This document shows, in pieces, positions 8,285-16,564 of a DNA stretch of 64,000 bases. Made by a program: the position numbers and the translations under genes. The DNA comes from Candidatus Izemoplasmatales bacterium. Its GTDB lineage: Bacteria; Bacillota_I; Bacilli_A; Izemoplasmatales; Hujiaoplasmataceae. The stretch covers positions 434,001 to 498,000 of the forward strand of contig JBAZNL010000001.1 in NCBI GenBank assembly GCA_041649275.1. Reading direction: 5' to 3'. Numbering within the stretch: position 1 is the first letter of the stretch; each line of letters begins with the position of its first letter. A model generated the notes under the pieces. The model ran no database searches, had not been told where the DNA came from, and saw nothing but the letters and a program-made list of their open reading frames with translations.

Positions 8285-10201
8285 TTACTTGATCGGCTGG
8301 AAGGCGATGCCGTTGCCTTCGTAATAGCGGGAGAACATTTCGTAGAATTCGAGACGCAGGACCTGGATGCCGACGATGAGGCCTTCCAGCCCCATCACGA
8401 AGATGTTGCCGAAGACGGCGACCGCCCAGCTGCCGCTCGCCACCATCGACATCAGGCTGGAGACGACCAGCATCATGCCGGCGTGCGACAGGATGAAGCC
8501 GCCGACACGCATGAACGACATCGTGTTGGTGATGTAGGAGAGCAGGACGTCGAAGAGTTCGAAGAACCCTTCCACGAAGAAGCCGCCGAACCCGTTCGGA
8601 AACATCTTCTTGCCTTCCATCCGGCGTTCAATCGGCTCCTTCAGGAAGATGAGCACGAGCGGGATGCCGAGAAACGGGATCATCAGCGCGGGAACGAGCA
8701 GGTTGGCGATGCCGGCGACCGACAGCGCAAGCCCCGCGAGCAGGTAGCCGTAGAAGACCAGGCCGGCGAGGCCGTTGCTCGAGAAGAAGGCGGTCGCATA
8801 ATGTTTCCGGCGGAGATTCGTGTACACGCCCATCGCCATCGAGAGGATGATGAGGACGGCGCCGATCCCGACGGCCGCGATCAGAAGCGTCATCGTGAAG
8901 GCCGAATCCATCACCTCGATCGGCTTTTTGGCGAGGCCGAGGACGTCGGTGAAGAGCGGCGTGAGGAGTTCCTCGTTGCCGAAGAAGGATCCGTAGAGCA
9001 GTCCGAAGAAGGCCGAGGAGATGCCGATGCGGATCGCGATCTCGCCGAGCTTCATGTGCTTGAACTTCGCGAGTAAAAATCCGAGGAGCGCCAGGACGAG
9101 ACCTTGTCCGAGATCTCCGAACATGACGCCGAAGAGGATCGAGTAGGTGATCGCGAAGAACGGCGTGGGGTCGACTTCGCCATAGGAGGGGACGCCGTAC
9201 ATCTCGACGAACATCCCGAACGGCTTGGAGAACCAGCCGTTGTGAAGTTTGGTCGGCGGCGTGATCCGCTTGTCGCTCGTCGGCGGCCGGAACTCGAGTT
9301 CGACGTCGGGAATGTCGGCGAACTGCCGCTTCACATGGTCGATGTTCGATTCCTCGGTGAAGCCGGAGATCGTGAAGCGGTCGCCGAGGCCGACGACGTA
9401 CTTCTTCGCTTCGAAGATCTGGTTCAGGAACATCAGTTCGCTCTTGGTCGAGGCGAGCTCGTGGCTGTAGGTGTCGGAGAGCGCCGTCATCTCGGCCTTG
9501 AGGGTGCCGATCTGACCCTCGAGGTCGCGGATCTCCTTCTCAAGCGTCTCCGCCGCCTTTTCGGGCGTTCCGTGAACGAAGTCCGGAATGTGGATGCGTT
9601 CGAAGAAGAGCGAGGAGAAGATGTTGTCGACCTCGCGTTCATACTCGGGCGAGGTCAGATAGAGGCACCAGCTCGAATCCTCGTCCTGGGAGAAGGACTT
9701 GAAGACGAACGGGCGGTTCCGGTAATACTTGAGCTTCTCGACGCTGTCGATGGGCAGTCGGCCAAGCCGGGCGTACAGGTACTTGCATTCGAACAGGTCG
9801 TCGAACGAGACGTCCATCGAGGCGATGTTGTGGACCTGCTTGAGCGCATCCTCGTACTTGCGGATCTGTTCCGTCAGGTCGCGGATGCGGTCGTTGTGAC
9901 GCTTCATCTCCTCGTGGTCTTCTGTGATCGACTTGCGCATCGCCTCGAAATCGTAGTCGAGGCTGCGGATCTCCGAAGTCGGGATGATCATCCCGAACTC
10001 CTTTTCGAACTGGTTGAGTTCGGCGAGGACGCCGGCGCAGAAGTTGTCCGGCTGGAAGGAGGTGAGGCCGTGGACGGAGTCGACGATGCCGCTCGCCGGC
10101 ACGGGATGGAATTTCTCGAGGTCGATGAAGCGCATCAGGATCCGATCGAGGCTGCTCAGGTTGGATGTGATCGTCACCAGTTTGATTTTCGCAATGGCCA
10201 T
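8285..10201 (-). CDS. ntpI: V-type ATPase subunit I (membrane stator, a-subunit type)
   Basis: 638 residues. The N-terminal half is cytoplasmic and coiled (about residues 1-340). The C-terminal half has seven or eight membrane helices beginning at about residue 350 (FFAITYSILFGVMFGDLGQGL, the family hallmark MFGDxGQG). The motif SFMRVGGFILSHAG near residue 565 belongs to the conserved region that faces the rotor ring. It forms the ion half-channels and the stator. Confidence 0.95.
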   Translation of the reverse strand: MAIAKIKLVTITSNLSSLDRILMRFIDLEKFHPVPASGIVDSVHGLTSFQPDNFCAGVLAELNQFEKEFGMIIPTSEIRSLDYDFEAMRKSITEDHEEMKRHNDRIRDLTEQIRKYEDALKQVHNIASMDVSFDDLFECKYLYARLGRLPIDSVEKLKYYRNRPFVFKSFSQDEDSSWCLYLTSPEYEREVDNIFSSLFFERIHIPDFVHGTPEKAAETLEKEIRDLEGQIGTLKAEMTALSDTYSHELASTKSELMFLNQIFEAKKYVVGLGDRFTISGFTEESNIDHVKRQFADIPDVELEFRPPTSDKRITPPTKLHNGWFSKPFGMFVEMYGVPSYGEVDPTPFFAITYSILFGVMFGDLGQGLVLALLGFLLAKFKHMKLGEIAIRIGISSAFFGLLYGSFFGNEELLTPLFTDVLGLAKKPIEVMDSAFTMTLLIAAVGIGAVLIILSMAMGVYTNLRRKHYATAFFSSNGLAGLVFYGYLLAGLALSVAGIANLLVPALMIPFLGIPLVLIFLKEPIERRMEGKKMFPNGFGGFFVEGFFELFDVLLSYITNTMSFMRVGGFILSHAGMMLVVSSLMSMVASGSWAVAVFGNIFVMGLEGLIVGIQVLRLEFYEMFSRYYEGNGIAFQPIK

Positions 10202-10214
10202 GGAGGATCCCCTT

Positions 10215-11249
10215 TCAGTAGATGAGCATCCGCTTGATCTCGGCTTCGCTGAGCTGGTATCGGATGCCTTCGATGATGTTGACGAGGTTGGCCGTTTCGA
10301 TCTCGTTCAGAAGCTCGAATGCGGCGAAGACCTTTGGGACGGCGGCGGAGAAGTACATGAACCGCTTGGCGAGGTTGTACTTGATCCGTTCGGCATAGTA
10401 TTCGACGTAGACGTATTCCTTCTCGTCGAGAAAACGCTGGTATTCGGATTTGTCGAGGTACTGGAGTATCAGGTTCGGGTCCGGCAGGGCGATGATCTCG
10501 TCGAACTTCCGCTCGCTGATGCGCGAGTATTTGTGGATCAGGGTCGACTTGATCGTCCCCGGGGTGGCCTTGTAGAATTTCTTGAGGCGATAGATCTTCG
10601 TGATGTTCTCGAGTTCGATCTTCGTGAGGTAGATCGTCTCGAGATCCTTCCGGAGCGTGCCGCGGTAGTTCTTCGCGATCTCGGCGAAGGTGCGGTCGTA
10701 GTAGTGGAGTTCGAGCGCGTGCTCCACCATCACGTAGTCGAGATCCTTGTCTTCGGTCGGCGCATACGGTTTCAGGACCGCATGGTAGGGCGTCCTGGCG
10801 ACGACCTGGAGGAGCTCCTCGAAGGTCTTGGACTGGGATGCGCGGTAGATGTCGAACGAGGAATGTTTCTTCATGAAGGACGGGACGTCCGATACCTCGG
10901 TCTCCATCGACTCGGAAATCATCGCGCGTATGATTTCGAGAAGGATCGCGATCTCGCGCTTGACGATGTTCAGCTGGTAGAAACCGCAGTCCTTGACGTC
11001 GACGAACTTGATGAGCCGCAGGACGTGGTCGAACTCGTTCTTCTTGATCAGCGCTTCGAGTCGGCCGCGGTGGATCGAATCGGCCGGGATGTCCTTCAGC
11101 GTGTCGGTGAAATGCGGGTGGACGCGAAGATACGACGCGATTTCGGGAACGGACTTTTTCTTGAGGAGCGCTTCATAGTCGTCGGCGGACAGCGAACGTC
11201 CGTAGACGGCCTTGGCTTTCGCGATGATGGCGTTACCGGCGAAGTTCAT
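10215..11249 (-). CDS. ntpC: V-type ATPase subunit C (rotor-stalk socket, AC39/d type)
   Basis: 344 residues, largely alpha-helical, without membrane segments. It matches the V0D/AC39 family in length and in the N-terminal NAIIAKAKAVYGRSLSADDYEALL start and the IRYQLSEAEIKRMLIY end. It couples the D-F shaft to the K ring. The gene is 13 bases upstream of subunit I and 23 bases downstream of the small stalk gene. Confidence 0.9.
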   Translation of the reverse strand: MNFAGNAIIAKAKAVYGRSLSADDYEALLKKKSVPEIASYLRVHPHFTDTLKDIPADSIHRGRLEALIKKNEFDHVLRLIKFVDVKDCGFYQLNIVKREIAILLEIIRAMISESMETEVSDVPSFMKKHSSFDIYRASQSKTFEELLQVVARTPYHAVLKPYAPTEDKDLDYVMVEHALELHYYDRTFAEIAKNYRGTLRKDLETIYLTKIELENITKIYRLKKFYKATPGTIKSTLIHKYSRISERKFDEIIALPDPNLILQYLDKSEYQRFLDEKEYVYVEYYAERIKYNLAKRFMYFSAAVPKVFAAFELLNEIETANLVNIIEGIRYQLSEAEIKRMLIY

Positions 11250-11272
11250 CTGTCGGTCTCCCTACCGGACGG

Positions 11273-11584
11273 TCATTCAAGGCAGGCCTTGAAAAGCGCC
11301 TCGACCCATTCGTCGCGGCGTTCGGCGTAACGCGCCTCGATGTCCTTCAGGGTCGCTTCGAAATCGTCCTTCAGTTCCGCGGCTTTCGCGACCTTGTCCC
11401 GTTCCCCCAGTTCGAGGGCTTCGCGGATCGCCGCCTGGGTCTTCGCGGTCTCGTCCTTCAGAAGGGCGCGGCGGGCGGACTTGAGGAAGTCCTCGAGTTC
11501 GTCCTTCTCCTTCTGGGCGCTCTCCACCTTCTGGCGTGCGAACTTGTCAAGTTCGATGAGCTTCTTGATCATCTGTTCGGGCAT
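11273..11584 (-). CDS. V-type ATPase peripheral-stalk subunit G/H
   Basis: 103 residues, almost entirely a charged coiled coil (Lys, Glu, Ala; heptad pattern from about residue 5 to 95). Position supports the call: first gene of the operon, as ahaH/ntpF is elsewhere. It would pair with subunit E. The ribosome site GAGGAGG is 9 bases before the ATG. Sequence alone is weakly diagnostic because coiled coils look alike; the operon context decides it. Confidence 0.8.
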   Translation of the reverse strand: MPEQMIKKLIELDKFARQKVESAQKEKDELEDFLKSARRALLKDETAKTQAAIREALELGERDKVAKAAELKDDFEATLKDIEARYAERRDEWVEALFKACLE

Positions 11585-11646
11585 GGACGGAACCTCCTCG
11601 AGGGGCTTGCGTCGTCGGAATCGATTCCGGCGGACATCCTCTTTCC

Positions 11647-11652
11647 ATTATA
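11647..11652 (-). promoter_or_regulatory. -10 element of the V-ATPase operon promoter
   Basis: A consensus TATAAT lies on the minus strand about 60 bases upstream of the first ATPase gene. No good -35 is seen 16-18 bases further up, which may mean an activator or a different spacing. Confidence 0.5.
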
Positions 11653-11872
11653 ACCGATGAACCCGCGGGAATCCCTCGAAATCATGCGAACGACGGGGAA
11701 AGCGGTCCATGGGGGATGGAAACAAGTGATATTATAATCACTTCACGGAATATAATCAACAAGAATGAAGCGAAACCGCAAACGTGCTCCGAAGAAAGAA
11801 AAAACGCATTGGGCACAATGCATTTTTCGTCATGAGACCGCCCCCCCGGGTGAGGACGGGCGGCGCCGCTCC

Positions 11873-12277
11873 TTATGGCGAGATCGTGAGCAGGCCGGCG
11901 TCGAAGAGGGCGCAGACCACGTCCATCTGACCCTGATGCTCGAGCGTCGGATGGACGAGCGGCCACAGTTCCGTCGGCGTCCGGCACAGTTCGGGATGAC
12001 CGCGGAGGATTTCGACCGCCTTCTCCGCATAGCCGGCGTTCTCCTTGATCCGGCTGCTGTCGAAGAGCGACCGGCGCACGCCGGGGACGAACCCGAGGTT
12101 GCACAGGGCGATGAAGGTGTTCCGCGGACCGGCCTTTTCGGTGACCGGGCGGGTGACGCCGGAATCTAGACCGTAATACGCATCCGCGAACTTCTTCCAC
12201 GCGTCGCTCGGTTTCGTTCCGTTCTTCTGACAGTCCACGGCCGCGATGACGGCGATGGCTCCGTAGGCGTTCATCAT
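11873..12277 (-). CDS. DUF6979-family protein
   Basis: 134 residues starting MMNAYGAIAVIAAVDCQKNG, with later blocks PSDAWKKFADAYYG, GPRNTFIALCNLGFVPGV, GYAEKAVEILRGHPEL and QMDVVCALFDAGLL. From memory this pattern (NxYGxxA, GxPRGTFLGLC, YAxxAVxxL, QMDVVxALW) fits the DUF6979 family of small cytoplasmic proteins of unknown function. The ATG pair at 12272-12277 is chosen because AAGTGGGG lies upstream and the promoter at 12305-12333 is too close for the longer form. Confidence 0.65.
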   Translation of the reverse strand: MMNAYGAIAVIAAVDCQKNGTKPSDAWKKFADAYYGLDSGVTRPVTEKAGPRNTFIALCNLGFVPGVRRSLFDSSRIKENAGYAEKAVEILRGHPELCRTPTELWPLVHPTLEHQGQMDVVCALFDAGLLTISP

Positions 12278-12304
12278 GATCAAGCCCCACTTCCTTGAAT
12301 AATC

Positions 12305-12333
12305 ATAGTATCTCAATCTCCGCCGGGATGCAA
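12305..12333 (-). promoter_or_regulatory. Promoter of the DUF6979-type gene
   Basis: On the minus strand, TTGCAT (12328-12333) and TACTAT (12305-12310) have a 17-base spacer. The start codon lies about 28 bases downstream. Confidence 0.6.
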
Positions 12334-12397
12334 GGCGGGGATGCGTTTTCGGCCTGAAAATCATCGGATTCGGATCGATTCCGGCCCTGATCGATTG

Positions 12398-12425
12398 AAA
12401 AGGCACCGGACGGAAGTCCGATGCC
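12398..12425 (-). terminator. Original terminator of the tRNA operon, now separated from it
   Basis: On the minus strand, GGCATCGGA and TCCGGTGCC pair (one G-U) around CTTCCG and are followed by TTTT. It lies 28 bases beyond the tRNA-Leu 3' remnant at 12453-12506. Before the element entered, it would have ended the His-Gln-Lys-Leu tRNA transcript. Confidence 0.65.
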
Positions 12426-12452
12426 TGTCCTATGCTGCCGTGCGATGGAAGG

Positions 12453-12506
12453 TGGTGCGGATGACAGGGTTCGAACCTGCATGCCTCGCGGCAATAGATC
12501 CTAAGT
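12453..12506 (-). pseudogene. 3' half of tRNA-Leu left at the element's left border
   Basis: 54 bases, from the encoded CCA through the T-arm and variable arm to the anticodon loop, match the intact tRNA-Leu at 26430-26514 with four differences (50/54). The 5' half is missing; the sequence leaves the tRNA after CTAAGT. This is the displaced original 3' end of the gene. Confidence 0.9.
12488..12506. repeat. Left attachment-site core
   Basis: GCGGCAATAGATCCTAAGT, identical to 26465-26483. It corresponds to the tRNA-Leu anticodon loop and stem, the usual crossover place for tyrosine integrases. Confidence 0.85.
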
Positions 12507-12574
12507 GCCTATCCTCGAAATAAAAAATCAACTCGAGGGCCGACATGTACACACTACGATACCAGATGAAAACG

Positions 12575-12622
12575 AGCACCAGCTACTGACGGCCACGCCG
12601 TCATGAATGCTGGTGCTTTTTT
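12575..12622 (+). terminator. Nested hairpins followed by a T-run just inside the left border
   Basis: The outer stem is AGCACCAGC/GCTGGTGCT (12575-12583, 12609-12617). The inner stem is TGACGGC/GCCGTCA around CAC. TTTTTT follows. In the integrated form no gene feeds into it. In a circular form it would lie downstream of the integrase, so it may be a terminator or a structural signal of the viral DNA. Confidence 0.6.
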
Positions 12623-12639
12623 ACTCCAAGGAGGGTATG

Positions 12640-12915
12640 ATGAAACGAATCGAAATGCAAGACATCCGAGAGTATCTGAAAAGCACCGCGACGGCGCTGC
12701 AGATCTACCGGGATCCCCGGCGTGAGCCGGACATGTCGCTCCTGGTCATGAAACGTCATGACAGCTTGTGCGCGACAGCACAATTCGGATCCACCAGCTT
12801 CCGCTTCACGTCGCCGGAGATCTCGGCTGAATGGATCTATGCACTGGTGATCGCCCTGGTCGACTATCAGTTCGTCGTCGAAGCCTCGGATCATGAACAG
12901 GTGAGCCGGCCATGA
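12640..12915 (+). CDS. Small element protein, function unknown
   Basis: 91 residues starting MKRIEMQDIREYLK, just after AAGGAGGG; an ATG three bases earlier is equally possible. It has no signal peptide or membrane segment. It contains a mixed alpha/beta pattern with a hydrophobic helix (EWIYALVIALVDYQFVV). It is the first of three genes with 4-base overlaps (12912-12915, 13358-13361). I do not recognise it. Confidence 0.65.
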   Translation: MKRIEMQDIREYLKSTATALQIYRDPRREPDMSLLVMKRHDSLCATAQFGSTSFRFTSPEISAEWIYALVIALVDYQFVVEASDHEQVSRP

Positions 12916-13361
12916 GGGGTTTCATCGCCTGCAGTAACGGCAAGGACTACATCATCAACCTGGAAGACAAGTCGCGGACGATCTCGCAGCTGGATCTGTC
13001 TACCCGGAGGACCTTCACCTTCATCTTCAATTCACCGAAGGAAGCTGCGAACCAGTTCGATCTTTGGATCCAACGCTCGGAACTCCGGCTTCCCCTCGTC
13101 TTCTTCGTCCGGCTGAACGCCACGCCAAACCTCATGAAGGCGGCCGTGGAGCGCCTCGGCTACCCCTTCCCAGCCGTTCATGAGATCAAGCGCTTCGTGC
13201 AGTACAAACGCTTCGAGGACGGTGATGGAGTCATCATGAAGCCGATGGATGACATCGACAAGGTCAACATCCCCGAGATCACGCTCGATTTCCTGGATCG
13301 TATCATCCACGGACCGGTCATGATTCGGAAGACGCCGCAGCTCGTCGGTGGGATGCTATGA
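12912..13361 (+). CDS. Element protein, function unknown
   Basis: 149 residues, soluble, beginning MRGFIACSNGKDYIINLED. Hydrophobic blocks RTFTFIFNS and PLVFFVRLN suggest an alpha/beta fold. It overlaps both neighbours by 4 bases, so the three genes are translated as a coupled group. I see no known motif. Confidence 0.65.
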   Translation: MRGFIACSNGKDYIINLEDKSRTISQLDLSTRRTFTFIFNSPKEAANQFDLWIQRSELRLPLVFFVRLNATPNLMKAAVERLGYPFPAVHEIKRFVQYKRFEDGDGVIMKPMDDIDKVNIPEITLDFLDRIIHGPVMIRKTPQLVGGML

Positions 13362-13564
13362 AGCAGGTAGGATCTCACAAGCCAAGCAAGGCCACGAACG
13401 TGGACTGCTTCGCCTACGACGGCGGCCGTTGCAACGCGACGAAGGCGGCGGTGTGCTCCGGCTGCCCCTTCTACAAAAGCCGCAAGGACAGGCGAAACAA
13501 CGTGCTGATGGAGACTTACAACAAAACGTGCCAAGCGAAATATGAACCCATGGGCCGGACCTGA
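13358..13564 (+). CDS. Small cysteine-rich protein (probable metal-binding)
   Basis: 68 residues. Cysteines lie in the order C-x7-C-x7-C-x2-C plus one near the C-terminus (DCFAYDGGRCNATKAAVCSG, then CPFYKSRKDRR). Very similar CFAY...C...C..C.FYK proteins are common in mobile elements of Bacillota and are thought to bind zinc. The role is unknown. Codon use matches the neighbours and the start overlaps the previous stop. Confidence 0.7.
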   Translation: MKQVGSHKPSKATNVDCFAYDGGRCNATKAAVCSGCPFYKSRKDRRNNVLMETYNKTCQAKYEPMGRT

Positions 13565-13571
13565 TCCGGCT

Positions 13572-13668
13572 CCTGATCGAAGCCCTTCACAACCTGGGAA
13601 CCCCCTCCGCCCCGGCGTGGTAGTGTGCTGTGGTGGTCACACTGCCGCCGTGAAAGGCTTCGATCAGG
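13572..13668. promoter_or_regulatory. Long inverted repeat with nested hairpin, leader of the gene at 13684
   Basis: The arms 13572-13590 and 13650-13668 are 19 bases with one mismatch (CCTGATCGAAGCC... and its complement). The 59-base loop contains AGTGTG...CACACT and a block at about 13608-13636 that is complementary to the short RNA at 16600-16656. The ribosome site of the next gene lies just behind the right arm. It is a candidate replication/packaging signal or RNA regulatory leader. Confidence 0.6.
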
Positions 13669-13683
13669 AAGGAGATCTTCACC

Positions 13684-14070
13684 ATGGCCAATGTAGTGAA
13701 ATCAAGAGACGCGGCCGCCATGGCGATCTCCAAGGCTGCCGCCCAGGCTGCACAAGCCCGGAAGCGAACAACGTCTGCCAAGGAGCGCTTCGACATCAAG
13801 GAGCGATATTTCCACCGGGCAGGGTACTCACGCGCAGCAATCGCTACCTGGGAACGCATCGTCGATGGATCCTTCGTGCCTGATCCGACAACACGAAGGT
13901 ACAACGAGAAGCGGATCGATGTGATCCGGTCCGATGGAAAGGTCGTCACCTACCAATCCCAGCGCGAAGCTGCAGCGGCGCTGCATGTGTCGCCGGCGTT
14001 GATCACACTCTACCTGCAGGAGAAGATCCGGAACCCGATGTTCATCGTGCGGCGTGCTGGCGCGATTTAG
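13684..14070 (+). CDS. Putative DNA-binding protein with NUMOD1-like helix-turn-helix
   Basis: 128 residues. The N-terminal third is Ala/Lys/Arg-rich and likely helical. The C-terminal part (about residues 75-120) reads VIRSDGKVVTYQSQREAAAA followed by LHVSPALITLYLQEK. This resembles the NUMOD1 repeat (short beta-hairpin plus helix-turn-helix) found next to homing-endonuclease domains, but no nuclease domain is present here. It may bind element DNA. Ribosome site AGGAAGGAG. Confidence 0.6.
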   Translation: MANVVKSRDAAAMAISKAAAQAAQARKRTTSAKERFDIKERYFHRAGYSRAAIATWERIVDGSFVPDPTTRRYNEKRIDVIRSDGKVVTYQSQREAAAALHVSPALITLYLQEKIRNPMFIVRRAGAI

Positions 14071-14374
14071 TAAATCGACTCCGCGCCGAGAAGATCTCCG
14101 GCCGTCGACGACGTCGACGTCGCCCATGCCCCCCGGGGACACCAGCGCCGGCCGGGGACACCCGGCGACCGGATGGCGGTTCGAACCGCCTGATCGGCGG
14201 TTCTGTTCTCCGGGTGCGTTGCACTTTGGCTTTTCAGCCAAAGAAGGTATTCTTACGTTTTTGTTAGTTTTTGGGGATGTAATGTGACCGCCGCCGCTCC
14301 GCTTCCGGCGCGACAAGGGCACCTTCGTCCACGGCTCGGCCGGGTTCATCGACAGCACCATTCAGGAGGATCGC
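14071..14374. other. Non-coding, GC-rich, highly structured stretch
   Basis: About 300 bases without a convincing gene. It contains the 16-base palindrome GGCGGTTCGAACCGCC. A larger stem CACCCGG...CCGGGTG encloses it (about 14159-14217). A further hairpin, CTTTGGCT/AGCCAAAG, lies at about 14224-14243 ahead of a T-rich run. A weak 77-codon frame crosses it but is Pro/Arg/Gly-rich and lacks a ribosome site. Possible origin or packaging region, or a terminator followed by a new leader. Confidence 0.5.
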
Positions 14375-14785
14375 ATGACATCACAAGAAGCCAGGGATCT
14401 CATGATCCGGAACAAAATCACCTATCTCGACATCGACGCGAAGGCACTCGTGCGTCTGGGCGACTGCCTGGTCGCGGAGTTCGCCGCGTTCCATGGCATC
14501 AAAATGGATCTCCTGCCACTTCGGTACCGGGTGAACTCGGACGAGGGGATCGCGTATGCCTTCTATGAGGTTCGGGGGTCATACTTCGATTGCAGGCCGG
14601 CAATCTCCTTCGAGAAGACCGGGTTCGTGAGCTTCGCGCCATGGGCTGACGATCAAACGATCGTCCCGATCATGGCCGCGTTCGAAAGGTGGATCACCTG
14701 GATGTCTACCAGGTCGAGATCAAGCGCGACGTCGACGAGGAAGCGCGAGTTCGAAAGCCCGGTTCCGGCGATGGTGAACACATGA
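14375..14785 (+). CDS. Element protein, function unknown, possibly frameshifted at its 3' end
   Basis: 136 residues as read, from MTSQEARDLMIRNKI, with ribosome site CAGGAGG. Residues 1 to about 103 look like a soluble alpha/beta protein. From about 14685 the reading becomes Ser/Arg-rich, while the +2 frame has better codon use (VDHLDVYQVEIKRDVDEE) and runs on to 14988. Either the gene ends at the ATGA overlap at 14782-14785, or one A is missing in GAAAGG and the two frames are one protein of about 204 residues. Confidence 0.55.
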   Translation: MTSQEARDLMIRNKITYLDIDAKALVRLGDCLVAEFAAFHGIKMDLLPLRYRVNSDEGIAYAFYEVRGSYFDCRPAISFEKTGFVSFAPWADDQTIVPIMAAFERWITWMSTRSRSSATSTRKREFESPVPAMVNT

Positions 14786-14988
14786 TGCTGCTCGTTGACA
14801 CCAAAAACCACGAAATCATCAACCGAACCGACGCCGGCGACGAAATCGTCACCGACATCGTACTGCAAACGGTCGGCCTGTTCATGTGGGAAAAATCCAT
14901 GGTCAGCAGAAGCGCGGCGACGGAGACCATCAAGATCCAAGGATTCGGTGATCTGATCTTCGTTCCGCGATCGGAGTTCCAAGCATGA
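14782..14988 (+). CDS. Small element protein, function unknown
   Basis: 68 residues from the ATG in the 4-base overlap with the preceding gene; a GTG at 14689 would add 31 residues with good codon use. The reading MMLLVDTKNHEIINRTDAGD continues to FGDLIFVPRSEFQA. No motif recognised. It overlaps the DUF2188-like gene by 4 bases. Confidence 0.55.
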   Translation: MMLLVDTKNHEIINRTDAGDEIVTDIVLQTVGLFMWEKSMVSRSAATETIKIQGFGDLIFVPRSEFQA

Positions 14989-15299
14989 GCTCCACATCCT
15001 CCGTCCATGTGATCCCACGCACCCAGGGATGGGCGGTGACGCTCAAGGGAGCTGATCGCGCCCTCAAGATCCACGCCACCAAGGATGCGGCGGTCCGTCA
15101 CGCGCTCGAGTACGCAACCAGGCACTCGGTCAACCTGTTCATCCATATGAAGTCCGGAGCGATCGTTGCGTCGTTCGCGATCGACACGCTCAAGCTCGCA
15201 TCGGCGTTGGTTCAATGCATCGACATGCTTCACCAGGACGGCGAGAACACCAAAAAGGCCGTCCGGGAGACACTACAGAACATTCTCGGAATCGACTGA
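14985..15299 (+). CDS. DUF2188-like protein
   Basis: 104 residues. The first 65 follow the DUF2188 pattern: VHVIPRTQGWAVTLKGADRA, then KDAAVRHALEYA and NLFIHMKSGAI (family: HVVPR..GWAVK.EGA.RA, T..eAi..a...A......lvvh..dG.I). DUF2188 proteins are small, cytoplasmic and of unknown function. A C-terminal helical extension (about residues 66-104) is extra. Confidence 0.7.
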   Translation: MSSTSSVHVIPRTQGWAVTLKGADRALKIHATKDAAVRHALEYATRHSVNLFIHMKSGAIVASFAIDTLKLASALVQCIDMLHQDGENTKKAVRETLQNILGID

Positions 15300-15328
15300 C
15301 AAGCAGCAAGAGAGAGGAGGGAACCTGG

Positions 15329-16285
15329 ATGAAACAGCAACGTTTCGAGGAGTACATGAACGAGATCACGAGATCGCGCGATATGTCCGGGTTCCCGGCC
15401 GATCTCCTGCAACTGTGCCACCGAGCGTATGATCTCGGCCTGGGCGTCAAGCAGATTCTCGACGGTACGATCGCTCCGGTGAAGGCTGCAGCGTGGATCA
15501 ACTCACAACTGCAGAAGAACTACAAGATCCAGCTGCACGGCGTCGGCAAGAATCCCTTCCAGCGTTTTTATGCCCGGGAGGATCACAACGTATGGCTCAA
15601 GCTCGAGCATTATCTGATCGTTCACCTGTACTCGATCCGCAAGGACCATTCCTACATACAGAACCGGACGATCGCCGAGAAACTCGGCTGGCTCGCCACC
15701 AACGAGCGCGACCTGGATACGATCGCACGCGCCGAGCGCAAGGTCGCAGACGCGCTGCAGATCCTCAAGCAGGACCGGAAGACGTTCACCGTCGAACAGA
15801 TCCACACACATGGCAAGACCGGATCCGCGCATCGGATCACGGCAAATTGGCTTAACATCATCCCCCTGTACTCGCTCTACGATCCGGATCGCGCCATCAG
15901 CATCCGGATGCGCAAGGGCGTGCGGTACAGGATCTTCTCATTGGTCAAGCAAGCGGTAAAAACATTCACCGAGGGCCTCAAGCATTTACTGAAAGCGCAG
16001 CGCCGGAAATACCTCGCGGATCTGATCACGATGGACGAGATTGAGTTCAAGGACGCGAAGGACATCTGGAAGGCGGTGATCCAGGACTGCGAACTGGAGC
16101 ATGACGAGCTCGACGACCTGGATCAGATCATTCCGGAATACACGGCCGAGTGCCGGCTGGCACTTCGCTGCAAGACGAAGCGCGCCTACCGGAACCTGTA
16201 TATGATCGAAAAGAAGCTGCAACGCTCCATGAAGTCCCTCTTCAATCGCGACCTCGTCCTCGTCGCGTCATACATCCTCGAATGA
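15329..16285 (+). CDS. Putative replication/DNA-binding protein with winged-helix-like region
   Basis: 318 residues; start after GAGGAGGGAACCTGG. A central segment (about residues 115-165: NRTIAEKLGWLATNERDLDT, then ARAERKVADALQILKQD) looks like a winged helix of the type used by plasmid initiators to bind DNA. The C-terminal half is Lys/Arg-rich and helical. An HTH motif (IHTHG) is present, but its setting does not fit the HUH nuclease motif and I do not call it a rolling-circle initiator. It is followed by a 400-base non-coding region full of dyads, as expected near an origin. The function is inferred from position and composition. Confidence 0.45.
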   Translation: MKQQRFEEYMNEITRSRDMSGFPADLLQLCHRAYDLGLGVKQILDGTIAPVKAAAWINSQLQKNYKIQLHGVGKNPFQRFYAREDHNVWLKLEHYLIVHLYSIRKDHSYIQNRTIAEKLGWLATNERDLDTIARAERKVADALQILKQDRKTFTVEQIHTHGKTGSAHRITANWLNIIPLYSLYDPDRAISIRMRKGVRYRIFSLVKQAVKTFTEGLKHLLKAQRRKYLADLITMDEIEFKDAKDIWKAVIQDCELEHDELDDLDQIIPEYTAECRLALRCKTKRAYRNLYMIEKKLQRSMKSLFNRDLVLVASYILE

Positions 16286-16564
16286 GCCGCGGAGATCCTC
16301 CGGGGCTTTTCCCCTTCATCCAAATCGAACGAAATCCGGATCCGCCGTCATGGGGATCCGGATTTTTGTTTAATTCGTCTATTTTTCGTATATGGTCCTC
16401 CGGGATCCGGGAAGTGGTTTATAAAAGTCGTATGTCATTATTTGTTCTTTGTAATTGATTTTTCAATGGTCTAAAGACCATTGGAAGTAGATACCGTCGC
16501 GGACGGTTCACCGACGTAAAGAATCGTTTACAAGTTTGTGGAATGATTCCTCAATGACCATGGC

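Noticed and set aside
14054..14287. 77-codon frame in the structured early region
   Set aside because: Pro/Arg-rich, crosses several hairpins, no ribosome site.
15329..16285. Rolling-circle (HUH) initiator
   Set aside because: The only His-x-His (IHTHG) is not flanked by hydrophobic residues as HUH needs, and no Tyr motif follows at the usual distance.
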